A stretch of 64,000 bases of DNA. Source: a virus. The stretch is from the IMG/VR virus record IMGVR_UViG_3300031521_000011, positions 62,001 to 126,000 of that record, one strand, 5' to 3'. The position numbers were made by a program, and so were the translations under genes. This document shows, piece after piece, positions 7,303-17,200 of this stretch (positions within the stretch are counted from its first letter, which is position 1; every line of letters begins with the position of its first letter). Below the pieces are notes generated by a model. That model was not told the DNA's origin, did no database searches, and saw only the letters and a program-made list of their open reading frames with translations.

Positions 7303-9096
7303 ATGACTCGAGAACTGTTGGATAAACTGAGGCAGGTAGAGAAAATATCTGCACCTGAGGAATATGAGGCGTACTGTGAGGAGATTCTAAAAGAAGCCGG
7401 AGTTGCTGGGAAACTTTTGAACGTCGCTATGTATGCTCCGGCTGGAATTGATGCAGCACAAACTGGTGTATCTAAGGCTAAGAGCATACTGAATAAGCCA
7501 ATCATGGTACCAAGTGTGAGACCAATCGAATCCATGAAGACACCCAATATTATAAAGCAAGCCGCATCTTTTTCTTCATATTCACGCGATAAAGACAAGG
7601 AGCGCGAAGAAAGAGAAAAGGATAAAGAGCTGGGTGTAATGAAGTACCTCCCATTTCTAGTTGGCGGAACAACACTTGGATTGGGCGCAAAAGCTGTGGC
7701 GAATAAAGGTTTTCGGCATGCAGGAAATGTTGCTTTCAAAGGTGCCGTGAAAGGCCTAACCCAAGTAGCCGGAAAACTTCCGCCTGTGAAATGGGCCCTT
7801 AATTCTCTTGAAAATGGTTTCAAGGGAAGCCTAAATCACTTTGAATCCAATATCCAGAAAGGCACCCTCTTGCCAACGAAGAAGTTAAACGATAGAGCCA
7901 GGCAAGCCCTTGCAAACGAAAATGATATTGCATTTAAGATTGCTAAGAAGTGGGGCGAGGATGTTAATAAATATTCCAATAAATACGAACAAAACTTCAA
8001 AGGCGCCTTCGACCAGTGGATGAAATATATTGGAAATGATATCAAAAAAACAAATCCAGAAGCATTCAACGCTAAAAGGGAAGATTTTGCGCGTAGATTT
8101 GCTAAAAACTATACTAAGGAAAATGTAATGCCCAAACCGCCAGATCGTGAAGAACTGCGCAAGGTATCTGAAAAGATGACTGAGGATTTAAAGAATCCAA
8201 AGCCAACTCCACAGAATGACTCCATCCACAATATTATCGGTGGTCTTGGTCAGGGACTTGCCTTCACAACAGGCGCATTTGGCATGCAATTGGCTGCCGA
8301 TGAATATTTCAGACGCAAGGATAATGACGAACTCAGACAAACATTGCGTAAATCCATGAACAAGGATAATTCAAACGATAGATCTGATGATAGGAACTAT
8401 ACTCCAAAGCAACTCGCAAATCGCATCGCTATCAAGCATATGGCCGATAATGACACCCATCGGCACGCAAGCGATGCCGATCTTGAGGCAGAGAAGCTTG
8501 CAAGGTCTCCATGGCATGAGCGCACCAAGATTCGCCAAGCTGTGACCAGATTCGTGAAAAGCCAAGAATTTCAGGATAATATCATTGGCTCTGCCAAACA
8601 GTCCATGATGAATGCAGCGATACCGGCTGGTATCGGTATCGCAATCAACAGGGACCTGAAGGGAGATCTCCATAAACTACGTGATCCGAACGGAAATGCA
8701 AAGCCAGGTCGCATTGTTATCGATATCCCAATTGAAGATAAGATGTCCAAGAGCGCTGCTCTCTCTGACAAAACAAGGGCGATCTTGGACAAGGATGGTC
8801 TGCAAGCCGCCATAAGAGCAGTGCGGGCACGGAAACCTAAAACTATGCCATCGAATCCAACCATCAACAAGTCCAGGGAAGCTCTGAAGGCGGAAGCTTG
8901 GAGAGCTGCAAAAGTTATTGCGTGGACACTCCCTCCGGCGGCCGTTGTTGCTTTAACTGGACGCAATGTACGTGGCAATTTCGAGAAGATGAACAAGCAG
9001 GATAAGCTGCAGCCAATAAAGCCAGGGATGGCCAGGGTGACTATCGAAACTGGTGACAAGCATTATAGCAATAACGATATGCAGCAGATGAGGTGA
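7303..9096 (+). CDS. Large probable head/internal virion protein, 597 aa
   Basis: I chose ATG 7303 because GGGGGAAG precedes it; the ATG at 7288 has no nearby ribosome binding site. The protein is basic, with Lys-x-Ala motifs (IKQAASF, MSKSAAL) and three Gly/Ala-rich hydrophobic stretches (about 115-135 YLPFLVGGTTLGLGA, about 310-330 LGQGLAFTTGAFGM, about 540-560 IAWTLPPAAVVAL). These could be membrane-active or packed helices, as in ejected internal proteins. I do not recognise a family. Its stop is 4 bases before the next start. Confidence 0.75.
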   Translation: MTRELLDKLRQVEKISAPEEYEAYCEEILKEAGVAGKLLNVAMYAPAGIDAAQTGVSKAKSILNKPIMVPSVRPIESMKTPNIIKQAASFSSYSRDKDKEREEREKDKELGVMKYLPFLVGGTTLGLGAKAVANKGFRHAGNVAFKGAVKGLTQVAGKLPPVKWALNSLENGFKGSLNHFESNIQKGTLLPTKKLNDRARQALANENDIAFKIAKKWGEDVNKYSNKYEQNFKGAFDQWMKYIGNDIKKTNPEAFNAKREDFARRFAKNYTKENVMPKPPDREELRKVSEKMTEDLKNPKPTPQNDSIHNIIGGLGQGLAFTTGAFGMQLAADEYFRRKDNDELRQTLRKSMNKDNSNDRSDDRNYTPKQLANRIAIKHMADNDTHRHASDADLEAEKLARSPWHERTKIRQAVTRFVKSQEFQDNIIGSAKQSMMNAAIPAGIGIAINRDLKGDLHKLRDPNGNAKPGRIVIDIPIEDKMSKSAALSDKTRAILDKDGLQAAIRAVRARKPKTMPSNPTINKSREALKAEAWRAAKVIAWTLPPAAVVALTGRNVRGNFEKMNKQDKLQPIKPGMARVTIETGDKHYSNNDMQQMR

Positions 9097-9100
9097 AAAC

Positions 9101-9361
9101 ATGGCCGGGACTCAAGCAAATAAAATTCTAGGGCCTATCCGCGAGGCGGCCCTATCCCAGAAGACAATCATACTCGAATACCGTGATGCCGATGGCAAGG
9201 TAACACAGCGGGAGGCGGAGCCTTACGAAATCAACGACAAGGGGCTCTATGCCTTTGCTTTGAATCGTGATGCGATTCGACTGTTCAAGATCGACAATAT
9301 TATCAGTGTTCGCAACACCGGACATCCTTTCATACCACGGTTCCCAATCAAAATCACATGA
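9101..9361 (+). CDS. WYL-domain-like small protein, 86 aa
   Basis: GAGGTGA overlaps the upstream stop, so the genes are coupled. The whole 86-residue protein resembles one WYL domain: a helix with Ala/Leu, a strand ILEYRDADGKVTQREAEPY, a central strand GLYAFALN, and the typical end IRLFKIDNIISV. WYL domains have an SH3-like fold and bind nucleic acid ligands or nucleotides, usually attached to a DNA-binding domain. Here none is attached. Located in the head cluster, it might be structural instead. The family match is by eye. Confidence 0.6.
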   Translation: MAGTQANKILGPIREAALSQKTIILEYRDADGKVTQREAEPYEINDKGLYAFALNRDAIRLFKIDNIISVRNTGHPFIPRFPIKIT

Positions 9362-9366
9362 GTTAG

Positions 9367-9395
9367 TTTGCAGTATACAATACTTATGTTATAAT
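9367..9395 (+). promoter_or_regulatory. Sigma-70-type promoter
   Basis: TTTGCA (9367-9372), 17-base spacer, perfect TATAAT (9390-9395), 22 bases before the small gene at 9418. Confidence 0.65.
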
Positions 9396-9417
9396 CGAAG
9401 CGATGGAGGTGGAAATT

Positions 9418-9576
9418 ATGAGTTTACCAAAAGGTGCCGAAGGTCATCCCGGATTCATAGCGTGGAAAGGCAAGACTGCTACCAAGGCTGAGTCAAGCCC
9501 TGAACCTGAAAAGAAAACCGAACCCGATAAGCAGGTGGAAGCCAAAAAGGATCCGCCAGCCGATGAAAAGAAATAA
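9418..9576 (+). CDS. Very small Lys/Pro/Glu-rich protein, 52 aa
   Basis: This short frame follows a good promoter (9367-9395) and a good site (GGAGGTGG, six bases before the ATG). It begins MSLPKGAEGHPGFIAWKGK, then becomes a disordered Lys/Glu/Pro tail (EPEKKTEPDKQVEAKKDPP). It has no known family. The promoter and ribosome binding site argue that it is real. A structured hairpin follows at 9617-9638. Confidence 0.65.
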   Translation: MSLPKGAEGHPGFIAWKGKTATKAESSPEPEKKTEPDKQVEAKKDPPADEKK

Positions 9577-9616
9577 CGGATCATCACGCCAAGGAATTGA
9601 ATCCAAGGGGGTGTAG

Positions 9617-9638
9617 GGCAGGGCTCATGGCCCTGCCC
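9617..9638 (+). terminator. GC-rich hairpin in the leader of the 9646 gene
   Basis: A perfect 8-bp stem (GGGCAGGG with CCCTGCCC) has a 6-base loop. There is no T run after it, so termination is uncertain. It may fold out to bring the GGGGGTG at 9608-9613 closer to the ATG at 9646, which otherwise has no ribosome binding site. Confidence 0.5.
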
Positions 9639-9645
9639 AATTCGC

Positions 9646-11493
9646 ATGAAGCATAGTATTAAAGACGAGGACATCATCAAGAAGTCCGTAGATGAACTCG
9701 AAACCGAATTCGGTTACAGGAACGCTGTTATCGATAAATATGCATTCGATATCACTATCAACCCAGCTACCATAATCGGTAATACGCTGGGTGGTTTAGT
9801 TGGTTCCTCAATTTCAGGCAAAATAAGGGCGAAGAATCAACTTCGCCAAAGTCTGGAAGAGAGTGGACCAGTAATAAGTATGGGGCGTGATCACGTTGAA
9901 GAGGTACAAAATATCTCAAACAACATTGAGATCATTTTTACCCCCATGAGTACACTGTATATGGTGAAACTGGGTACCAGGACTGTAACCCTGGACACCA
10001 TCAATACAGAAGAAATGGACGATGAAATGTACGACGCCTGGAGAAGGCGCGATGCGCAGTATTATAAAAATCTCATGCTGAACAAGATGATGTCTGAGAT
10101 GCAGCTTGTTGAGCAGATGTATGCCCGGCGCTTATTGCAAAAAAAGATGGATCTTGAGAATGCAATCAAGAAAAAGGCATCTGATGATTTTGAACCAGAA
10201 GAAACTGATTCAGAACTTGGAATCAACGAATTTTTCTCAGGCATCGTCTCTCTTAAGGAGGCTTGCGAGAAGAACAGCAAGATCACCGAGTTCTTGATGA
10301 AGGATGCTGATAACGAAGACGAAATGCTTCTCTCATGGGGATTGGATCGCCCGATTGCAAAGTACGCCGGTGCATTATCTGGTGCAATGCATTTCTTTGG
10401 AATGGATACATCCGCGCAAAAAATAAAGGATATCCAGAGCAAGTTTCTGAATCAGGACTATCTCTCAAAACATCTCAAAATTGTTTTCATGCCTGACCGG
10501 GTCATGTTTGTGGTCGATGATATAACGATGACCCAGATTTCCTCCTTAGATATGAACGAGGAGGGAATTAAGAATTTTAGGGAACAGAACCAGACGTATT
10601 TCCGCGCGATGTTCATGCAGCAAGCTAAAAAGGGCATTGCTGAACTAAAGCCCAAAATGGTCATCAGGAAAAAGGCATCACTCTCCGGTGACATATCCGA
10701 GATATTCAAAACCACCGAAGTTCACCCAATGATATATGCGAAGGTGCTTGATAAGAAATACAAGAACTGGACCAGTTACGATCCAGAGGTTCTTATCAGT
10801 GAAATCGAAAGAGACTTCGCCATTGAGGACACAGGCGTCAATGATCTCGTGCTGAACAAGATACTGACCATTCAGGCGCTGCGCAAAAGTGCAATGATGT
10901 TCAGCGATCCCTTATATTTTGAGAAATGTGTGCGCTCATTGACCGACAAGCCGGTTGATTTCGAGAGATGGCAGCCAGACAATACTGGTGAAGAAATCAT
11001 GTGGACACTCCAGATGATGGATTCGCTCACCCCGGGGCAGGATATCTTCGACAATCTCTCAGAAGATGTTGAGGATTATATCATCATGTGCCTGGTCAAC
11101 CAGGAATATCGGACGATGCTGGTAAAGCAGTCAATCATAAATTCAGAATACGAGCGCCAGTTCTTTGAAACTTTAAATGATGATCTTCTTTTAGAGTGGA
11201 ACAAGATGGGGTGCGAAAAAGCCATCAGCGACGCAGAAGTGGATGCCGTCACAGGCACGAATGAAAGCGTTATCGAAGTATCTAAAAAGGTGCTGCAGAT
11301 CATCCGTCAGAACAGCAAGATTGACTTCGCTGACGTTGGCTACATTGTGCAGCAGGCCGGGGACAAGGCGGGCCTGACCCAGATTATCATCAATGCCGTG
11401 AAAAAGAATGTACGGCTGAATCTCGGAGTCGATATGATGATCGATATGAATGATTCCGAGCTTCACGAGCAGACACAGTTATATAACCTGTAA
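9646..11493 (+). CDS. Probable head protein upstream of portal, 615 aa
   Basis: ATG 9646 has no directly adjacent ribosome binding site. The hairpin at 9617-9638 may act in initiation; no other in-frame ATG occurs for about 77 codons. The N-terminus has a Gly-rich stretch (IIGNTLGGLVGSSISGKI), and most of the protein is helical and acidic. Lys-x-Ala motifs occur (DKYAFD, KKKASDD, AKYAGAL, RKKASLS, RKSAMMF). The gene lies 14 bases before the portal gene and is probably co-translated with it. I recognise no enzyme motif; a portal-associated or internal head role is inferred from position only. Confidence 0.75.
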   Translation: MKHSIKDEDIIKKSVDELETEFGYRNAVIDKYAFDITINPATIIGNTLGGLVGSSISGKIRAKNQLRQSLEESGPVISMGRDHVEEVQNISNNIEIIFTPMSTLYMVKLGTRTVTLDTINTEEMDDEMYDAWRRRDAQYYKNLMLNKMMSEMQLVEQMYARRLLQKKMDLENAIKKKASDDFEPEETDSELGINEFFSGIVSLKEACEKNSKITEFLMKDADNEDEMLLSWGLDRPIAKYAGALSGAMHFFGMDTSAQKIKDIQSKFLNQDYLSKHLKIVFMPDRVMFVVDDITMTQISSLDMNEEGIKNFREQNQTYFRAMFMQQAKKGIAELKPKMVIRKKASLSGDISEIFKTTEVHPMIYAKVLDKKYKNWTSYDPEVLISEIERDFAIEDTGVNDLVLNKILTIQALRKSAMMFSDPLYFEKCVRSLTDKPVDFERWQPDNTGEEIMWTLQMMDSLTPGQDIFDNLSEDVEDYIIMCLVNQEYRTMLVKQSIINSEYERQFFETLNDDLLLEWNKMGCEKAISDAEVDAVTGTNESVIEVSKKVLQIIRQNSKIDFADVGYIVQQAGDKAGLTQIIINAVKKNVRLNLGVDMMIDMNDSELHEQTQLYNL

Positions 11494-11507
11494 AGGGGTG
11501 ATTCCTG

Positions 11508-13829
11508 ATGGATGTTAAGGAACCAACATTTAGAGCAATGAGCATGAGGGAATTCTCAGCAATCGATCCTCAAGCAAAATCGATTGTGGATTCTTATGGT
11601 GTGGCTGTACCTAAGTCTGCCGCCAGAGAAGAAGAAGGCATGAGCAAGTTTGCCTCATTCCGTCAGAACCTGGTACAGGACCCATACCCATCGCCATTCC
11701 TAAATCTTTCCGATACTAAAATTCCGAACAAGATGTCAGAGTTGTTTGAGCTCTGCCGTTATTTCTATATGTTCGACCCACTCATCGCCGGCGCCATCAA
11801 TTCTTTGGCGACGTTCCCGGTGACAAACCTATATCTCGATGAGAGCAAGATGGCCGACAAGGCCAAGGTGGGCGCTGATGGAAAGAAGACTGGCGTTAAG
11901 GACGATAGTCCGCAGCTTAAAACATATAAAAAGACGCTGTTTGAAAACATCAACCTCAACAAGTTGCTGATTGAGATCGGCATAGATTATTGGTTGTATG
12001 GCAACTGCTTCATTTTCGGCGAGTTCTGGACCAACCCAGATACCAAACAGAAGGAATGGCGGCATGTCGTGAGACTCGATCCGAGTCGCATGATTATCGA
12101 CCATAACGAAGCCACCCGTGAAATCAAGTATAAATGGATGATCCCTGAGAAAATCAGGCGCATCGTTACAATGAAGAAACCCATGAGCGAGTATGAAAAG
12201 ATACCCGATCTGGTAAAGCGTGCTGTCACAAAGAACGAAGCGCTGGTTATCAACCCAAACAATATTTTCCATTTTAGCCGTCCGACGGACAGTATGGGAG
12301 ATACGGTTTGGGGTACGCCGGTAATTGCTAATGTCATGAAACTTCTGATGTACAGAAACGTCATGAGGCAGGCCCAAGAGGCTATCGCTCGGGAGCATAT
12401 CGTTCCTTTCCGCATATATTACTTCGAGAGAAACGCTCAATCCGATCCGATGGTCAACTGGGGCGGCGTCACAGCTGATTTTGCAGCCGAGTTGAACAAA
12501 TCCTCAAAAGACCCAAATTACAAGGTCATCTCCCCTCTGCCGGTTAATGTATTGAACTTGGGCGGCAATGGCCGGGCGCTGATGCTTACACCGGAAATCG
12601 AGCAGGTCCAGGGTGAGATTCTGGCCGGCATGAACGTACCTAGAGAATTTATCTTTGGTGGAGTTACATGGTCGGGCAGCAGCATCTCCCTGAAGATTCT
12701 CGAAAATCAATTTATAACCTATAGGTTATTAATACAGGGATTCTTGAATTTCCTTGTCAAGAATATGGCCAAGGTACGGAATGAATGGCATTCAGAGGAA
12801 GACAACGATGCAATTCCGTCTATCCATATGCAAGATTTGAAAATGCAGGATGACGTTCAGCAGAAGCAGCTCATCGTTCAGATGAACCAAGCTAACAAAC
12901 TTCCTGATGAGCAGCTCTATAAGGCTATGGACATGGATCCTGAAAAAATTGTCGCAGGTCTTGAGGCTGAGGCAATAAAGAGGATAGAGACAGATAAGAA
13001 AATGCAGATCCTCAGGATTGATGCAAATGAGGAAGTGCAGGAAGCAGATATTACCGCGCAAGTAAAACTAGCTCTCTTCAAGGAGAGATTGAGAATTAAG
13101 ATGTCTCAATCTACAGATGAGGTGGAGCGAAACGTTGCAATGCAGATGTTCGGTATGGGGGCAACTCCACAGCCACAAGTTGACGCAATGGGCAATCCGA
13201 TACCCGGACCGGTAGGGCCCGGGGGAGCGCCGGGAGCGCCGCCGGCAGGCCCGGGTGGAGCTCCGGGTACAGACCCAACAGCGCCGCCCGCCGGCCCTGG
13301 ACAACCAATGGCTCCTACGGTAGCAATGGCAGACGCCGGTGATGTTCAAGACCCTGCCGCTGGAAAAGATAAGGCAAATGTGCCGGACCAAATAGATTCT
13401 GTGAATGTCGGCGACACCAAAGATATTGATGCTGAGATTCAAAGAATCTCAGCCATGCCAGATAAGCAAAGAGCTGCAGCTTTAACTCAACTTCCAGCCG
13501 CGCAACAAAAGGCAATTGCAATGAGGATGGAAGCCATGAAAAGCCGCGAGAATTATGGCAAGGGATATGCAGATGCCCAAGCCCTCGCAGAGCGCATCGT
13601 AGCAATGCCTGAGCGTCAACAGGAGGCTGCGCTGAACACTATCCCTGTACAGATGAGGGATCGTGTCATGGTCTTTGTAGAGCAGCTACAGATGCAACAG
13701 CAGGATGACCAAAAGGCACAGCAAGTACAGCAAGGCCAGGCACAGCAAGGCCAGGGCCCGGCGACAGTTGATATGCGTCCAATGCCTGAACAAAAACCAC
13801 CTCGAAGGAAGAGTTTGAACGGAGGTTGA
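11508..13829 (+). CDS. Portal protein with long low-complexity tail
   Basis: The portal is the ring at the capsid vertex through which DNA passes. Residues 60-470 carry the usual portal pattern: a membrane-like start (FMFDPLIAGAINSLATFPVTN type), DYWLYGNCFIFGE, RLDPSRMII, NIFHFSRP, GTPVIANVMKLLMYRN, then GMNVPREFIFGG. After the core is a Pro/Gly/Ala segment (about 570-610, GPGGAPGAPPAGPGG type). Two repeats follow that share the pattern RI-x-AMP-x-x-Q-x-x-AAL, then a Gln-rich tail ending in a basic RRKSLNGG. At 773 residues it is longer than most portals because of this tail. The ribosome binding site is AAGGGGTGA. Confidence 0.85.
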   Translation: MDVKEPTFRAMSMREFSAIDPQAKSIVDSYGVAVPKSAAREEEGMSKFASFRQNLVQDPYPSPFLNLSDTKIPNKMSELFELCRYFYMFDPLIAGAINSLATFPVTNLYLDESKMADKAKVGADGKKTGVKDDSPQLKTYKKTLFENINLNKLLIEIGIDYWLYGNCFIFGEFWTNPDTKQKEWRHVVRLDPSRMIIDHNEATREIKYKWMIPEKIRRIVTMKKPMSEYEKIPDLVKRAVTKNEALVINPNNIFHFSRPTDSMGDTVWGTPVIANVMKLLMYRNVMRQAQEAIAREHIVPFRIYYFERNAQSDPMVNWGGVTADFAAELNKSSKDPNYKVISPLPVNVLNLGGNGRALMLTPEIEQVQGEILAGMNVPREFIFGGVTWSGSSISLKILENQFITYRLLIQGFLNFLVKNMAKVRNEWHSEEDNDAIPSIHMQDLKMQDDVQQKQLIVQMNQANKLPDEQLYKAMDMDPEKIVAGLEAEAIKRIETDKKMQILRIDANEEVQEADITAQVKLALFKERLRIKMSQSTDEVERNVAMQMFGMGATPQPQVDAMGNPIPGPVGPGGAPGAPPAGPGGAPGTDPTAPPAGPGQPMAPTVAMADAGDVQDPAAGKDKANVPDQIDSVNVGDTKDIDAEIQRISAMPDKQRAAALTQLPAAQQKAIAMRMEAMKSRENYGKGYADAQALAERIVAMPERQQEAALNTIPVQMRDRVMVFVEQLQMQQQDDQKAQQVQQGQAQQGQGPATVDMRPMPEQKPPRRKSLNGG

Positions 13830-13836
13830 GGCTATT

Positions 13837-14232
13837 ATGGCCAGCCGCTTCCCAAAAAAGAATATAGCGTCCTTCCTATTGCCGGGTGAGGCCGCAAATG
13901 CTGAAGCAATATTGAATAGTGGTAACTGCATAGTTACCACTATTCGTCCGTATGCGAGTTGTCCAGACACATCGGTTATGCTCTATATCGAGTATGACCA
14001 ACTGGTGGAAAATATCACAGAAAATGACCTTCAAATGAATGACAAAAAAAGAAGGGTTCAGTGTTTTAACCTTAACTGGGGTAATAACCTTGGGAATGTA
14101 GATAGAATACTGAACGATCCAGAATGTAACATCATTCATAAGAAGGAGTTTCCTTGTGCAAAGGGCTCGTTTATATTATTATATATGTATTGGGAAGAAC
14201 CCTTTGCAACAGATGATGTAGAACCTTTTTAG
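13837..14232 (+). CDS. Hypothetical protein, 131 aa
   Basis: GGAGG lies upstream of ATG 13837 (spacing 11). The protein is a mixed alpha/beta 131-residue chain with four Cys and an acidic C-terminus; I recognise no family. Its coding region holds a perfect 14-bp inverted repeat at 13914-13945. It sits 7 bases after the portal gene and 21 bases before the RNA polymerase gene, so all three are probably one transcript. Confidence 0.7.
   Translation: MASRFPKKNIASFLLPGEAANAEAILNSGNCIVTTIRPYASCPDTSVMLYIEYDQLVENITENDLQMNDKKRRVQCFNLNWGNNLGNVDRILNDPECNIIHKKEFPCAKGSFILLYMYWEEPFATDDVEPF
13914..13945 (+). repeat. Perfect 14-bp inverted repeat inside a coding region
   Basis: GAATAGTGGTAACT (13914-13927), loop GCAT, AGTTACCACTATTC (13932-13945). 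A perfect 14-bp hairpin inside a gene is unlikely by chance. In mRNA it would be a very stable stem early in the 13837-14232 gene, about 300 bases before the RNA polymerase start. Confidence 0.85.
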
Positions 14233-14253
14233 TAAGTCGGGAGGAATAGCTTC

Positions 14254-17200
14254 ATGAATGAACAAGACAGAATAAGGCTGGACCGCGAAGCTTCTGAGAT
14301 GGAGTCCAAGGTCTTGGCGCTCGTCAAATCGAAGTTTCCAATGAAGCTTCAGGGCGGAATTCTGAATGTATCCGACCTGAAGATTGAGCGCCCGGCTGGT
14401 CTGTTTAATCTCACAGCTCAACATAATCTCAAGATGGACGACGGAAGCCTATACGGTGCTCTCCGTGGTCGCTTCAACTTGAGCAATGACAAGGGAAAAG
14501 TGATAAAGCAGACAAATGTGCAAGATATCATCAGCACAATTCCATACAAAACAGTCCGTGGCAGTTACATTGCCGGTGGAAATGAGCGCACAATCTCAGC
14601 TCAGATGCGCCAGGCACCCGGTATTTACACAGAGCGCAATGGAACTGAGGTCATAACCAAGATACGGTTTAATGCAACGAGTGAGTTATGGACCTCACCG
14701 ATCATGATGCATTATGATCAGTCGAAGTCCAAGTTCTTTCTGCGCTTTAAAATCGGAAATAAAACGCTCGATCTGAGCGGCATAACTTTCCTTACTGACA
14801 TCGCTGGCGCATCTATCGGTGAGGTCAAGAAAGCGCTTGGCTCCGAGGCGGTCTATATCGATGTTATGCAGAAGCATCCAACATTCAACGCTACGCTGGC
14901 TGATGTTTATGCCTTATATTTCAAGGATGAGAAGTATGACGGAACAGCCGAGCAGGTTGTGAAACTGCGCGACAGGATCATGGAGCAACCCAACTTTGGC
15001 AACTCTGGCGAAAAAAGAGTCGGAGCTACAGTCGGTGTTGCCTCCAATAAACTTGATAAAAATGTTGTATTGGCTTCAATCACTAAGCTATTTGCCGTAG
15101 CAAGAAATGATGCAGAAGAAGATTCTATCGACGATCTTCGCTTCAAGATCGTACTCAATGACCAGGACTTCATCCTGGGAGAACTGAGCGAAGGCATCGA
15201 CGAGTTTAAGAACAAGGTAAACTTCAGGAGCGGCGCAGACAACGAATTGAAGTTCATCGTTGCTTCTCCGCTTGATAATCTGGACAAGAAGATTGACAGG
15301 TTCATCAAAGCCGATACTAGAAATGCCCCTCAGTCCACCGGTATCGTGGAGGCCCCGGAGACAACAAACCCATTGAATCTGATTTCCTCCACGAAAAAGA
15401 TCACACAAAAGGGCGAGGGTGGCATCTCTGACGAGGCAGCCCGGAACGCTGACAGCGCCAGAAACCTTCAGCCCACTGCCATTACCCGCATCGACCCAGT
15501 TGAATCTCCTGAATCTCAGAAGATTGGATTGGTCCGCCAGCTCGCGCGAAACGCACGGGCTACGAATGGCACAATCGTATCGAAATTCTTTCCAGTAAAA
15601 AAGGGAACTGCCAACATTGATGAAGAGAATATTGTAGAGCTTGATCCGTTTGAGGAATATGACCATCATGTGGCTTTCTATACGCCATCTGAGATCACCA
15701 AGATCAATAACATGATTGCGTTTAAGAAGCCTCTGGTGACAGGCCGATTCAATGGAAAAGTTATGCAAATTCCGAGGGAAGAGATTGAGTATATCGATAC
15801 TTCCCCGAGTGACATCTTTGGCATCTCTGCTGCCCTGGTTCCGTTCGGTGACCACAACGACGGTAACCGTATGTTGATGGCCACAAATCAGCAAAAGCAA
15901 TCTCTGCTGCTGAAGAGCTCAGTGCGCCAGGCTCCCTATGTCCAGGTAGCCATAGATCAAGACAAGAAACAAACATTTGAAGGCCAAATTGGCGAAAACT
16001 CAAACGTTGTGCGTTCTCCTGAGAACGGCGTCGTTGAGTCAGTCGATGGCGGCCATATTGTAATTAAGGGCGAAAGCGGCAAAAGACATTCGCTTGATTA
16101 CTATGACCACTTTCCGATGAACCAGGATAATTTCGCTCATAACGAAGTTCTAGTGAAGCGCGGGGACGAGGTAAAGGCCGGCCAAATGGTGGCTGAAGGA
16201 TGGCACACTAAGGATGGCAAGCTTGCCCTTGGTCTCAATGCCCGTATCGCATATCTACCATATAAGGGTTGGAACTATGAAGACGGCGTGGTTATAAGCC
16301 GCGAATTCGCCGACAGGGTTCAGACTGATGAAATGGAATCCCGCGACATCATAGTATACAAGGATTTCATTGGCGGCCCAGGGAGCGGAGTCAGGGATAA
16401 ATTCATAGAAACTACAGCACAAAGCGCCGGCATGCAGAAGTTGGATAAGGATGGAATCATTATGCCTGGGCAAGAAGTTGGCCCCGGAGACATCCTTGTT
16501 GCCATGCTGAAGCCTAAGGCTCCGGACTATGACGCAATGCGTTCATTCTCCAAGATGATCATGAAGGGCGACGAAACCGAGTTTGAGGATGCCGCACAAA
16601 AAATCGGTGATGGCGAGTACATGCAGGGTAAAGTACTCGATGTACATGTGCTGCCCGGCGGCGGAGATCCCGATGTAAGAAATATAATCCGCATCCGTGT
16701 GAAAATGTCAAAGACACTCAAAATCGGAGATAAAATTTCTGGCCGTCACGGAAACAAAGGAACTATTACCAAAATACTTGGAACGAAGGAAATGCCTCAC
16801 ACTGAAGACGGGCGCTCAATTGACGTCCTGTTTTCTCCGCTGGTTGTTCCTTCTCGTAAAAATGTTGGCCAGCTTCTGGAAGTCAATGCTGGCTTAATTG
16901 CTGAGAAGACAGGTAAGCCATACACTGTTTACAATTTCGATCCAAAAGAAGTGGACAATGTCAAAAACGGGCTTATCAAAATCGGAGTACCAGACGGCAA
17001 AATGGCAGTAATCGATCCTAAAACTGGCAAGGCCTACGAGAACAAAGTCACTGTCGGAAATATGTATATACTGAAACTAAAGCACAAGGTTGATGAAAAA
17101 TTACAATCTCGCTCTTTTGAAGAAGGCGGATTCAACCAGAAATACCTGTCTCCAGAGAAATCCACCGGAGAGGCTGCAGGTGAAAAGGCCAACCCACAGC

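Noticed and set aside
6258-7823. Long leftward frame of 521 codons
   Set aside because: It is antisense to two genes with good ribosome binding sites. Its length comes from the Asp/Glu-rich repeats on the + strand, and it has no start site or family resemblance.
15088-15900. Leftward frame of 270 codons inside the polymerase gene
   Set aside because: It is antisense to highly conserved polymerase motifs and lacks a ribosome binding site.
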